Of a stretch of DNA of 64,000 bases, positions 53,304 to 61,263 are shown one piece after another. The translations under genes and the position numbers were made by a program. Position 1 is the first letter of the stretch, and every line of letters begins with the position of its first letter. Source of the DNA: Clostridia bacterium (GTDB lineage Bacteria; Bacillota; Clostridia; Christensenellales; Aristaeellaceae); assembly GCA_017512985.1 (NCBI GenBank), contig JAFWEJ010000001.1, positions 1-64,000 of the forward strand, in the 5' to 3' direction. Under the pieces are notes generated by a model. It was not told the origin of the DNA. It saw nothing but the letters and a program-made list of their open reading frames with translations, and did not search any database.

Positions 53304-53333
53304 AGTGTAAAGGTTCGCCGGGCGTCCTGTCAA
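53304..53333 (-). promoter_or_regulatory. Promoter of the GH42-like gene
   Basis: On the minus strand a perfect TTGACA (53333-53328), 18 bp, TACACT (53309-53304), about 80 nt before the ATG. Confidence 0.65.
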
Positions 53334-53566
53334 TAACAGGCGTAAAAAGAAGCCGTATGCATAGGACTGAAAATACAATCCAGGGGCAGACAATCCGGAC
53401 GACAGAAAAATACAGGACATACTATATCTTGTGGTCTCCTGCTGTAAAAACTGACAGGCCGGAGAATTGGAATCGTTTTCGGAAAACAGAAACAAAATTG
53501 TCTGAAAGAAATTTTAAAAATACAATAGAATCAAGGCTCGCAGAACAATCGTTGAATGACAATGGG

Positions 53567-53580
53567 TGCAATCGTTTCCG
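53567..53580 (+). promoter_or_regulatory. cre-like site
   Basis: TGCAATCGTTTCCG matches the TGNAANCGNWNNC core of the Bacillus cre consensus, about 58 bp upstream of the -35 of the second importer operon. Binding by CcpA or another LacI-family protein is inferred. Confidence 0.5.
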
Positions 53581-53638
53581 GATTTGTTCGTACATGTTCA
53601 AAATGGGGCGGAATGTCCCTAAATCCCACATGTTGTGG

Positions 53639-53667
53639 TTGCAAAATTGTTCTGTCAGGATTATACT
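53639..53667 (+). promoter_or_regulatory. Promoter of the second sugar ABC operon
   Basis: TTGCAA (53639-53644), 17 bp, TATACT (53662-53667). The palindrome CCACATGTTGTGG ends at the base before the -35. The leader to ATG 53785 is about 110 nt. Confidence 0.82.
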
Positions 53668-53784
53668 ATGTTCCGTTATCAGAGGAACACACAGAAATCT
53701 CCTTTCACACGGTCGATAACAGCGGGATCGCTGTTTGAGAATATTGCGGCAAAAGCCGCGTAAATAAAAAGGAGGAACCCCAAT

Positions 53785-55062
53785 ATGAAAAAGGTCCTGT
53801 CTCTGGTCCTGGCCGCCATCATGGTTCTCGGTATCGCGTCTGCCGCGGTTGCTGAAGAAGCTGCTGGCAAGCCCTTCATCATCTACGCCTGGAACGAAGA
53901 ATTCAAAGGATTCTTCGAAGCGTACGTTCAGGATGCCCTCATCGCTGAAGGCTATGCTCCTCAGTTCGTGATCAACCCCAGCGACAACGGTGTCTATCAG
54001 CAGAAGCTGGACGAAGCGCTGCTGGGCGACGCTCAGGTTGACATGTTCCTGGCTGAAGCCGACTACATCCAGAAGTATGCCGACTCCGAATACACCCAGG
54101 ACATCACCAAGATCGGTGTGACCGATTTCTCCAACGCTTATGAGTACACTGTGAAGGCCGCTTCCGACGCTGACGGCGTCGTCAAGGGCGTTTCCTTCCA
54201 GTGCTGCCCCTCCGCTCTGATCTATCGCCGCTCCATCGCCAAGGACGTGCTGGGCACCGATGATCCCGCCGAGGTCCAGGCTGCTCTGGATTCCTGGGAG
54301 AAGTTCGAAGCCGTGGCTGCCGATGCCAAGGCCAAGGGCTACTACATGACCGCTTCCTTCGCGGAAACCTACCGCGTGTTCTCCAACAACTGCACCTCTG
54401 CCTGGGTTGACGCTGACAAGAACCTGGTGTTCGACGCTCAGATCGAAGCCTGGATCGCCCAGACCGAGAAGTTCGTTGAAAACGGATACACCCTGACCGA
54501 TGGCATCTGGGGCGATGAGAAGAACGCTCAGATGTTCGCGGAAGGCAAGACCATGTGCTTCTTCGGACCCGCCTGGTACTTCAACTTCTGCATGGGCAAT
54601 GCGCAGGATCCCGAGAAGGGCTGCTCCGGCGACTGGGCGATCTGCCAGGGTCCCGCGGCTCACTTCTGGGGCGGCACCTGGCTGATGGCTGCCACCAAGA
54701 CCCAGAATGCTGATGCTGTTGCCGAAGTCATGAACGCCTTCATCAACAATGAAGAAATCTGCTCCAACCTGGTTGCGAAGAACGCTCAGTTCTCCAACAA
54801 CAAGGCTGTGAACGCCAAGTTCGCTGAAGATCCGGAATACGGCTCTGACTTCCTGGGCGGCCAGAACGACGTGGCTGTCTTCGCCGGCATGACCGACAAC
54901 ATCAAGTGGGAAAACCACACCATCTATGATCAGCTGCTGAACGAAGGCCTGCAGACCAACCTGCAGGAATACTTCAAGGGCGTTGTGACCAAGGATGAAG
55001 CGCTCGCCAACTTCTACAAGTATGTGAACGAGACCTATCCGGAAATCGTTACTCCCGAATAA
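53785..55062 (+). CDS. Sugar ABC transporter, solute-binding protein
   Basis: This 425-residue extracytoplasmic binding protein has a signal peptide (about 1-23, ending AAVA before EEA) and no lipobox Cys. Typical CUT1 blocks are ALLGDAQVDMFLAEADYIQKY, YRRSIAKDVLG, CFFGPAWYFNF and WGGTWLMAATKTQNADAV. Codons end in T (GCT, GGT) more often than in neighbouring genes, as in strongly expressed genes. RBS AAAAGGAGG is near perfect. Two large hairpins follow before the permeases. Confidence 0.95.
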   Translation: MKKVLSLVLAAIMVLGIASAAVAEEAAGKPFIIYAWNEEFKGFFEAYVQDALIAEGYAPQFVINPSDNGVYQQKLDEALLGDAQVDMFLAEADYIQKYADSEYTQDITKIGVTDFSNAYEYTVKAASDADGVVKGVSFQCCPSALIYRRSIAKDVLGTDDPAEVQAALDSWEKFEAVAADAKAKGYYMTASFAETYRVFSNNCTSAWVDADKNLVFDAQIEAWIAQTEKFVENGYTLTDGIWGDEKNAQMFAEGKTMCFFGPAWYFNFCMGNAQDPEKGCSGDWAICQGPAAHFWGGTWLMAATKTQNADAVAEVMNAFINNEEICSNLVAKNAQFSNNKAVNAKFAEDPEYGSDFLGGQNDVAVFAGMTDNIKWENHTIYDQLLNEGLQTNLQEYFKGVVTKDEALANFYKYVNETYPEIVTPE

Positions 55063-55083
55063 TTAAGTATTCATTGGTTTTTA

Positions 55084-55121
55084 ACTCACAAAGGCAAGGC
55101 TGGAGCCTTGCCTTTGTGAGT
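55084..55121 (+). repeat. Perfect 17-bp hairpin after the binding-protein gene
   Basis: The arms 55084-55100 and 55105-55121 are perfect around TGGA. No T run follows (AAACAG), so it is more likely an mRNA-stabilising 3' hairpin than a terminator. Confidence 0.85.
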
Positions 55122-55128
55122 AAACAGA

Positions 55129-55181
55129 TGGATTTCTGCCGGCGGCATATGGATCAACCGTATGCCGCCGGCAGAAATCCA
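55129..55181 (+). repeat. Perfect 21-bp inverted repeat before the permease gene
   Basis: The arms 55129-55149 and 55161-55181 are perfect complements around an 11-nt loop, with a CCGGCGG core. No T run follows. The right arm ends 9 nt before the AGGAGGGG of the permease gene, so it may affect translation or mRNA processing. Confidence 0.88.
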
Positions 55182-55206
55182 GCAGATTCAAGGAGGGGCA
55201 TTTGCC

Positions 55207-56130
55207 ATGAGGAAGCATAAAGGCGTCAGCTACGCCAAGTGGGGATATATCTTTATTCTTCCGTTCTTTATTGTTTATATCCTGTTTACCCTGGTTCCCC
55301 AGCTGACCACCCTTTACTATTCTTTCTTCGAGAACTATCGGGACGGACTGAAGCAGATCGGACCCAATTATGTCGGATTTGCCAATTTTATCAAACTGTT
55401 TACTCCCGATAAAACCGGAAGTATCGATATCCTGAAGTACTTCGGCAACACGATCATCCTCTGGGTGATGGGCGCTGTGCCGCAGGTCGTGATCGCGCTC
55501 CTGCTGGCTGTGTTCTTTACCAGTTACCGCCTGAACCTGAAGGGACAGCAGTTCTTCAAGACCGTGATCTATATGCCCAACCTGATCATGGCGTCAGCTT
55601 TCTCCATGCTGTTCTTCACGCTGTTTTCCAGGGTCGGTCCCGTCAACCAGCTGTTGGTTTCATCCGGAATGGCGGATGAAGTGATCGATTTCCTGGCCAT
55701 ACGGGTTTCGGTGCGTTCCCTGATCGCCCTGATGAACTTCCTGATGTGGTTCGGCAACACGACCATCCTGCTGATGGCGGGCATACAGGGCATCGACCAG
55801 TGCCTGTTTGAGGCCGCGGATATCGACGGCGCGAACTCTCTGCAGGTGTTCTTCAAGGTCACGCTGCCGCTGCTTGCGCCCATCCTGGTCTATACCATCA
55901 TCACAGCCATGATTGGCGGCCTGCAGATGTTTGATGTGCCGCAGGTTCTGACCAACGGCAAGGGCACGCCGAACCGTTCAAGCTTTACGATGGTCATGTA
56001 CCTGAACAATTACCTCCAGACAAGCAAGAACTACGGTATGGCCGGAGCGGTAAGCGTAGTGCTGTTCATAATCTCCGCCGGACTGAGCGCGGTCGTTTAC
56101 AGGTCGCTGTCCAAGTCCTATAAGAACTGA
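55207..56130 (+). CDS. Sugar ABC transporter permease, first subunit (MalF type)
   Basis: The 307 residues carry six membrane segments and the EAA loop LFEAADIDGANSLQVFFKV. ATG 55207 lies 8 nt after AGGAGGGG; the frame extends upstream into the 21-bp hairpin and was trimmed. It pairs with the 56145 permease and the 53785 binding protein. No ATPase gene is present. It starts 144 nt after the binding-protein gene, a gap filled by two hairpins. Confidence 0.95.
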   Translation: MRKHKGVSYAKWGYIFILPFFIVYILFTLVPQLTTLYYSFFENYRDGLKQIGPNYVGFANFIKLFTPDKTGSIDILKYFGNTIILWVMGAVPQVVIALLLAVFFTSYRLNLKGQQFFKTVIYMPNLIMASAFSMLFFTLFSRVGPVNQLLVSSGMADEVIDFLAIRVSVRSLIALMNFLMWFGNTTILLMAGIQGIDQCLFEAADIDGANSLQVFFKVTLPLLAPILVYTIITAMIGGLQMFDVPQVLTNGKGTPNRSSFTMVMYLNNYLQTSKNYGMAGAVSVVLFIISAGLSAVVYRSLSKSYKN

Positions 56131-56144
56131 GGGAGGTGGAAAAG

Positions 56145-57008
56145 ATGAAGAATAAAGCAAACACCAAAGGCCGCATCATGCTGTTCTGCGCACGGTTTGT
56201 CGCCTATTTTGTCCTGATCTTCCTTTCGGCGCTGTGCCTCTTTTCCTTCTACATGCTGATCATTAACGCCTCCCGCTCGAACGCCGAACTGCAGGCGGGA
56301 TTCGCGGGCTGGTTCAGCACCCATTTTATCGACAACCTGACAAACGCCTGGAACGACGCGTCCATCAATATTCCCCGCGGTATGCTGAACAGCTTCATGA
56401 TCGCGGCAGCCTGCTCGATCCTGACGACTTACTTCTCGGCGCTGACCGCGTACGGCATCCATGTGTATGACTTCAAGCTGAAGAAGCCGGCGTTCTATTT
56501 CATCATGGCGGTCATGATGATCCCGCCGCAGGTTTCAGCTGTCGGTTTTGTACATCTCTGCAATACGTTAAAGCTGACAAACAATTATCTTCCCCTGATC
56601 GTTCCCAGCATCGCGGCTCCGGTGGTGTTCTTCTATATGAAACAGTACCTGGAGAGCGTGCTGCCGATGGAGATGGTGGAAGCGGCCCGGATTGACGGAA
56701 GCGGCGAATTCCGGACGTTCAACCAGATCGTCCTGCCGATCATGAAGCCGGCCATTGCCGTGCAGATGATTTTCTCCTTTGTCGGTTCTTGGAACAACTA
56801 CTTCATCCCGGCCCTGCTGCTGGACAAGGCTGAGCTGAAGACGGTTCCGATCATGATCGCCCAGCTCCGTTCCGCTGACTATTCCAAGTTTGATATGGGC
56901 AAGGTGTATATGTTCATTTTCCTGGCGATCCTGCCGGTTATCGTCGTGTACATCATTCTGTCCAGGTCGATCATCCGCGGCGCGACGGCCGGCGCGGTCA
57001 AGGGCTGA
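56145..57008 (+). CDS. Sugar ABC transporter permease, second subunit (MalG type)
   Basis: This 287-residue protein has six membrane segments, the EAA loop MVEAARIDGSGEFRTFNQIV and the C-terminal ATAGAVKG. The start is ATG 56145, 8 nt after GGGAGG; a GTG three codons earlier overlaps that site. It completes the second CUT1 importer. A terminator follows, then the GH1 gene. Confidence 0.95.
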   Translation: MKNKANTKGRIMLFCARFVAYFVLIFLSALCLFSFYMLIINASRSNAELQAGFAGWFSTHFIDNLTNAWNDASINIPRGMLNSFMIAAACSILTTYFSALTAYGIHVYDFKLKKPAFYFIMAVMMIPPQVSAVGFVHLCNTLKLTNNYLPLIVPSIAAPVVFFYMKQYLESVLPMEMVEAARIDGSGEFRTFNQIVLPIMKPAIAVQMIFSFVGSWNNYFIPALLLDKAELKTVPIMIAQLRSADYSKFDMGKVYMFIFLAILPVIVVYIILSRSIIRGATAGAVKG

Positions 57009-57028
57009 TCTTTTACGGTTTTCAATCG

Positions 57029-57063
57029 CTCTTTCCGAGTTTCATCCGGAAAGAGCTTTTTTC
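57029..57063 (+). terminator. Terminator of the second sugar ABC operon
   Basis: The 10-bp stem GCTCTTTCCG (57029-57038) with CGGAAAGAGC (57048-57057) is followed by TTTTTT. Confidence 0.93.
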
Positions 57064-57124
57064 TCCCATGCCGGTTTTCGTCGGACTGATATCATACTGA
57101 AACTGCGGGAAGGAGAACAGTGAT

Positions 57125-58483
57125 ATGGGTTTTCCGAAAGATTTCCTCTGGGGCGCGGCGACGGCCTCTTTTCAGATCGAAGGCGCGTGGGATGAGGACG
57201 GAAAAAGCCCGAATATCTGGGATGAATTCTGTGAGCAGCCCGAAAAGATCCTTGACCGGTCTGACGGCCGGGTTGCCTGTGACCATTACCACCGGTATGA
57301 GGAAGACGTTGCCCTGATGGCGGAGCACGGGATCAGGAACTACCGGTTCTCCGTTTCCTGGCCGCGGATCCTGCCGGAGGGAACCGGAAAGGTGAACGAG
57401 GCAGGTGTTGCCTTTTATAACCGGCTGATCGATTGCCTGCTGGCACACGGCATCCGCCCCTGGATGACGGTCTATCACTGGGACCTGCCCGCCTGCCTGC
57501 AGCGCAGGGGCGGCTGGCTGAACGAACAGATGCCGGAGTGGTTTGCGGAGTATACCGGCGTGCTGGCGGAACGCTTCGGGGACCGGGTGAAGGATATCAT
57601 CACCATCAACGAGCCCCAGTGCATCATCGGCATGGGCTACATGGCCGGGCTGCACGCGCCGGGACTGAAGCTCGGCGTGAAGGACCAGGTCATTGCCTGC
57701 CATAACCTGCTGAAGAGCCACGGCCGTGCCTGCCGGGTGCTGCGGGAAAAGGTGAAGGACGTCCGGATCGGTTACGCGCCCTGCGGCGGCGTGAAGATCC
57801 CGGAGGATGAGCACGATCCTGCGGATGTGGAAGCGGCGCGGAAGGCATATTTCGCGACGACTGCGTTGAGTCCGGCCTTTTCCGTGGCCTGGCTGAGCGA
57901 TCCCGCGATCCTCGGCCGTTACCCGGAGGACGGGCTGAAACATTTTGAGAAGTACCTGCCGGAAGGCTGGCAGGAGGACCTGAAGCTGATCTGCCAGAAG
58001 CTGGATTTCTATACACAGAACATTTATGAGGGAGACGAGATCAGAGCGGCGGACAATGCGGAAGGGTATGAGAAAGTACGCTACCCGGCCGGGCATCCCC
58101 GGACGGCCTTCGGCTGGCCGGTCACGCCCCGGGCGCTGTACTGGGGGCCGCGCTTTCTCTGGGAGCGGTACCGGCTGCCTTTCATGATCTCGGAAAACGG
58201 CATCTCCTGCCATGACTGGGTAATGCTGGACGGAAAGGTGCACGATCCCAACCGGATCGATTACCTGCACCGTTATCTCAGGGAACTGCGGCGGGCAAGC
58301 GAGGACGGCGCGGACGTCCGCGGTTATTTCTGCTGGAGCCTGCTGGACAACTTTGAATGGGCGAAGGGCTATACTGAGCGGTTCGGCCTGGTTTATGTCG
58401 ATTTCGCCACCGGGGAGCGGATCCCGAAGGACAGCCTGGCCTGGTACGCGGAAACGATCCGGGCCAACGGAGAGAACCTGTAA
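57125..58483 (+). CDS. Glycoside hydrolase family 1 beta-glucosidase
   Basis: The 452 residues begin FPKDFLWGAATASFQIEGAW, the GH1 N-terminal signature. The acid/base Glu163 is in TINEP and the nucleophile Glu357 in ISENG. No signal peptide, so it is cytosolic. It probably hydrolyses beta-glucosides brought in by the adjacent importer; a phospho-glycosidase role is less likely because no PTS genes are near. RBS is AAGGAG. A MATE gene follows 18 nt later, perhaps on the same mRNA. Confidence 0.96.
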   Translation: MGFPKDFLWGAATASFQIEGAWDEDGKSPNIWDEFCEQPEKILDRSDGRVACDHYHRYEEDVALMAEHGIRNYRFSVSWPRILPEGTGKVNEAGVAFYNRLIDCLLAHGIRPWMTVYHWDLPACLQRRGGWLNEQMPEWFAEYTGVLAERFGDRVKDIITINEPQCIIGMGYMAGLHAPGLKLGVKDQVIACHNLLKSHGRACRVLREKVKDVRIGYAPCGGVKIPEDEHDPADVEAARKAYFATTALSPAFSVAWLSDPAILGRYPEDGLKHFEKYLPEGWQEDLKLICQKLDFYTQNIYEGDEIRAADNAEGYEKVRYPAGHPRTAFGWPVTPRALYWGPRFLWERYRLPFMISENGISCHDWVMLDGKVHDPNRIDYLHRYLRELRRASEDGADVRGYFCWSLLDNFEWAKGYTERFGLVYVDFATGERIPKDSLAWYAETIRANGENL

Positions 58484-58501
58484 GGCCGGAGAAGAAGGAA
58501 T

Positions 58502-59881
58502 ATGCTGAAGATCCGCGGAGAAGAACGCGCGGCCTGCGGCCGGATCATGAAACTGACCGGACCGATCATTCTGCAGAATCTGCTGAGTGCATTTGTCACC
58601 TCGGCGGATGTTGTCATGCTCAATTTTGTGGGCCAGGAGCATATTTCAGCGGTATCGCTGGCCGCGCAGTACGCGAATGTCCTGTTCATGGTGCTGTACG
58701 GCCTGGGTACCGGCGTGACGATGCTCAGCGCGCAGTATTTCGGCAAGGGCGATATGCGCGCCGTGGAGGCGGTCCAGGGAATCGCGCTGCGTTTTTCCGT
58801 GTGTGTTACGACGCTTTTTGCCCTGGCGGCATTGCTGGTGCCGCAGGCGATGATGCGCGTGTTTACCCCGGATCCGCAGCTGATTGAGATCGGCGCGGGC
58901 TATCTGCGCAATGTGGCTGCCGCGTACCTGTGCTGGGGACTGACGGAGATCTACCTGGCCACGCTCCGGTCCATCGGACGGGTTGGGGTCAGCACCGCGC
59001 TGAATACGGTTGCGTTCACGCTGAATATCCTGCTGAACGCGGTGTTCATTTTCGGCCTGTTCGGCGCGCCGAAACTCGGCGCGGCCGGTGTGGCGCTGGC
59101 AACCTCCATTTCCCGCGTGACGGAGCTGATCCTTGCGCTGGCCGTTTCGTCCCGGAGCCGGGATATCCGGCTGAAACTGTCCCAGATGTTCATCCGCAGC
59201 CGGACGCTGTTGAAAGATTTCCTGCGCATGGCCATGCCGGCAACTGTGAACGACGTTTCCTGGGGCCTGGCATTCTCGATGTATTCGGTGATCATCGGCC
59301 AGTTTCTCGGAACGGATATGGTTGCCGCAAACTCTTTCACCTCGCTGGTGAGAACCTTCGGTACGGTGCTGTGTTTCAGCGTGGCCAGCGGCGGCGGAAT
59401 CTTCCTGGGCCAGTTGCTCGGCGACGGCCGGATGGAGGAAGCGGACAAGGGTGCGACGGTAATGATGAAACTGACGGTACTGTCGGGCATTGTCGGCGGG
59501 CTGGTCGTGCTGGCGGCCATGCCGTTCACGCTGCGCTTCGCCAACCTGACGGAGACGGGCAGGCATTACCTGAAGTTCATGCTGCTGATCAATACCTATT
59601 ATGTGATGGGCCAGGCGGTCAACACTTCACTGATCGCCGGTGTGTTCCGCGCAGGCGGAGACAGCCGTTTCGGCATGATCTGCGACAGCATCGATATGTG
59701 GTGCTATGCCGTGCCGCTTGGTTTCCTGGCCGCGGCGGTGCTGAAGCTGCCGCCCCTGTGGGTCTATTTCCTGCTGTGCACGGACGAGTTCGTGAAATGG
59801 CCGTGGGTCATCGGGCATTACCGCAGCCGGAAATGGCTGCGGAACATCACCCGGGACAATGTTGTGGAAGAACAGGGATGA
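58502..59881 (+). CDS. MATE family exporter
   Basis: This 459-residue protein has about 12 membrane segments. MATE blocks include FVTSADVVMLNFVGQ, GTGVTMLSAQYFGKGD, NAVFIFGLFGAPKLGAAGVALAT and SGGGIFLGQLLGDG. The start ATG is 18 nt after the GH1 stop. It resembles the MATE at 40481 more than the next MATE gene, whose start overlaps its stop. The substrate is unknown; metabolite or drug export is possible. Confidence 0.94.
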   Translation: MLKIRGEERAACGRIMKLTGPIILQNLLSAFVTSADVVMLNFVGQEHISAVSLAAQYANVLFMVLYGLGTGVTMLSAQYFGKGDMRAVEAVQGIALRFSVCVTTLFALAALLVPQAMMRVFTPDPQLIEIGAGYLRNVAAAYLCWGLTEIYLATLRSIGRVGVSTALNTVAFTLNILLNAVFIFGLFGAPKLGAAGVALATSISRVTELILALAVSSRSRDIRLKLSQMFIRSRTLLKDFLRMAMPATVNDVSWGLAFSMYSVIIGQFLGTDMVAANSFTSLVRTFGTVLCFSVASGGGIFLGQLLGDGRMEEADKGATVMMKLTVLSGIVGGLVVLAAMPFTLRFANLTETGRHYLKFMLLINTYYVMGQAVNTSLIAGVFRAGGDSRFGMICDSIDMWCYAVPLGFLAAAVLKLPPLWVYFLLCTDEFVKWPWVIGHYRSRKWLRNITRDNVVEEQG

Positions 59882-61206
59882 ATATGAGTGAGGAAAAGAA
59901 AGAGAACCGGCTGAGCAGCGGACGCCCGGTGCCGACATGGTTCCGGCTGTGCCTGCCGGTGGTGCTTGGCTCGATCATTACCATTGTTTACAGCCTGGCC
60001 GACACCTATTTCATCGCGCAGACCGGAGATGCGCTGCTGGTTGCCGGTGTGTCTGTCTGTGCGCCTGTATTTATGATCCTGATGGCCTTCGGCAACATCT
60101 TCGGACAGGGCGGCAGTTCGCTGATCTCCCGCTTGCTGGGGCAGAAGCGCCCGGAGGAAGTCCGGCGTGTGAGCGCTTTCTGTTTCTGGATTGCGCTGGC
60201 AGTCGGCGCGGCAGTCGGAATCCTGCTGCTTCTGGTCCGTGACCCATTTCTGCGGCTGCTGGGTTCCAGCGGGGACACGCTGCCCTATGCCCGGGAATAC
60301 GGAACGGTATTGCTGCTCGGGGCGCCGTTCATCGTTGTGAACTTTATCCATATGAACCTGCTGCGCTGCGAAAGGATGGCCGGGCTGTCCATGTGCGGCA
60401 CGCTGATCGGGGCGGCGGTGAATATTATCCTGGATCCGCTGCTGATCCCGGGCATGGGCGCAGCCGGCGCCGCGGTTGCCACGGTGATCGGTTATCTCTG
60501 CAGCGACGTGTTTCTGCTGGCTGTCGTGCTGCGCCGGAGCGCATCGCTTTCTGTCCGTCCGGAACTGAAGATTGAATCGCCGTTCCTCAGGGACATCCTG
60601 TCCATCGGCATTACGGAAGCGATCACAAATATCGCCTCCAGCGTCTGCGTGATCCTGGTTAACCAGAAGCTGCTGGCATTCGGGGACGATAAAATTGCTG
60701 CGATGGGCATTGTGCTGAAGGTCACAATGATTGTGCAGATGATCCTGGTCGGATTTTCTTTCGGCGGCGTCCCGTTGTTCGGTTTTCTTTCGGGAGCGGG
60801 GGAAAAGGAAAAGATCCGCAGCCTCCTGCGTTTCTGCATACTGTTCCTGTGCGCCTTATCCCTGGCGATGACAGTGCTGGTATGTTTCGCGGCGGAGCCG
60901 CTGCTCCGGCGGATCACGCCGGACGCCGGGCTGGTCGCCGCAGGCGCGCCGATGCTGCGCTGGCATGTTGCCGGCAGTGTGTTTGCGGGCATTGTGATGC
61001 TGGGCACCTGCCTGTGCCAGGCTTCCGGCAAGGCGCTGCCTGCGCTGATTCTCTCCCTGAGCCGCCAGGGAGTTGTGTTCGCGCTGGTACTGCTGGCAGC
61101 TTCGGCGGCTTTCGGTTATCAGGGTATCCTGGCTTCACAGTGCGCCGCGGATTTCCTGAGTGCTGTGCTGGCGGTTTGCCTCCTGCGGTTTGACCGGGCA
61201 GGATAA
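59878..61206 (+). CDS. MATE family exporter (second, overlapping)
   Basis: This 442-residue protein starts at ATG 59878, overlapping the previous stop by four bases (ATGA); another ATG lies at 59884. The open frame runs far upstream out of frame with the first MATE gene and is not coding there. It belongs to a different MATE branch (VYSLADTYFIAQTGDALLVAGVSV-like start; GNIFGQGGSSLISRLLGQ). The coupling suggests balanced production of two exporters. A terminator follows. Confidence 0.92.
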   Translation: MNMSEEKKENRLSSGRPVPTWFRLCLPVVLGSIITIVYSLADTYFIAQTGDALLVAGVSVCAPVFMILMAFGNIFGQGGSSLISRLLGQKRPEEVRRVSAFCFWIALAVGAAVGILLLLVRDPFLRLLGSSGDTLPYAREYGTVLLLGAPFIVVNFIHMNLLRCERMAGLSMCGTLIGAAVNIILDPLLIPGMGAAGAAVATVIGYLCSDVFLLAVVLRRSASLSVRPELKIESPFLRDILSIGITEAITNIASSVCVILVNQKLLAFGDDKIAAMGIVLKVTMIVQMILVGFSFGGVPLFGFLSGAGEKEKIRSLLRFCILFLCALSLAMTVLVCFAAEPLLRRITPDAGLVAAGAPMLRWHVAGSVFAGIVMLGTCLCQASGKALPALILSLSRQGVVFALVLLAASAAFGYQGILASQCAADFLSAVLAVCLLRFDRAG

Positions 61207-61221
61207 ACAAACATCATCATG

Positions 61222-61263
61222 AAAAAGCTCCGTACTGTCTGAACTGTACGGAGCTTTGCTTTT
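61222..61263. terminator. Bidirectional terminator between MATE and ABC-F genes
   Basis: The 12-bp stem AAAGCTCCGTAC (61224-61235) with GTACGGAGCTTT (61246-61257) is followed by GCTTTT on the plus strand and A-rich sequence on the other side. It overlaps the stop codon of the convergent ABC-F gene. Confidence 0.87.

Larger units (their letters stand above)
53225..53784. other. Divergent control region of the GH42-like gene and second sugar operon
   Basis: No gene is seen in these 560 bp. The AT content rises sharply. It holds a minus-strand promoter (53304-53333), a plus-strand promoter (53639-53667), a perfect 13-bp palindrome GTTTTCGGAAAAC (53475-53487), a cre-like site (53567-53580), TGTTCGTACA (53585-53594) and CCACATGTTGTGG (53626-53638). 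Confidence 0.7.

Noticed and set aside
58930-59877. N-terminal extension of the second MATE gene
   Set aside because: It is an out-of-frame reading of the first MATE gene; the overlap start ATGA at 59878 is the sensible choice.
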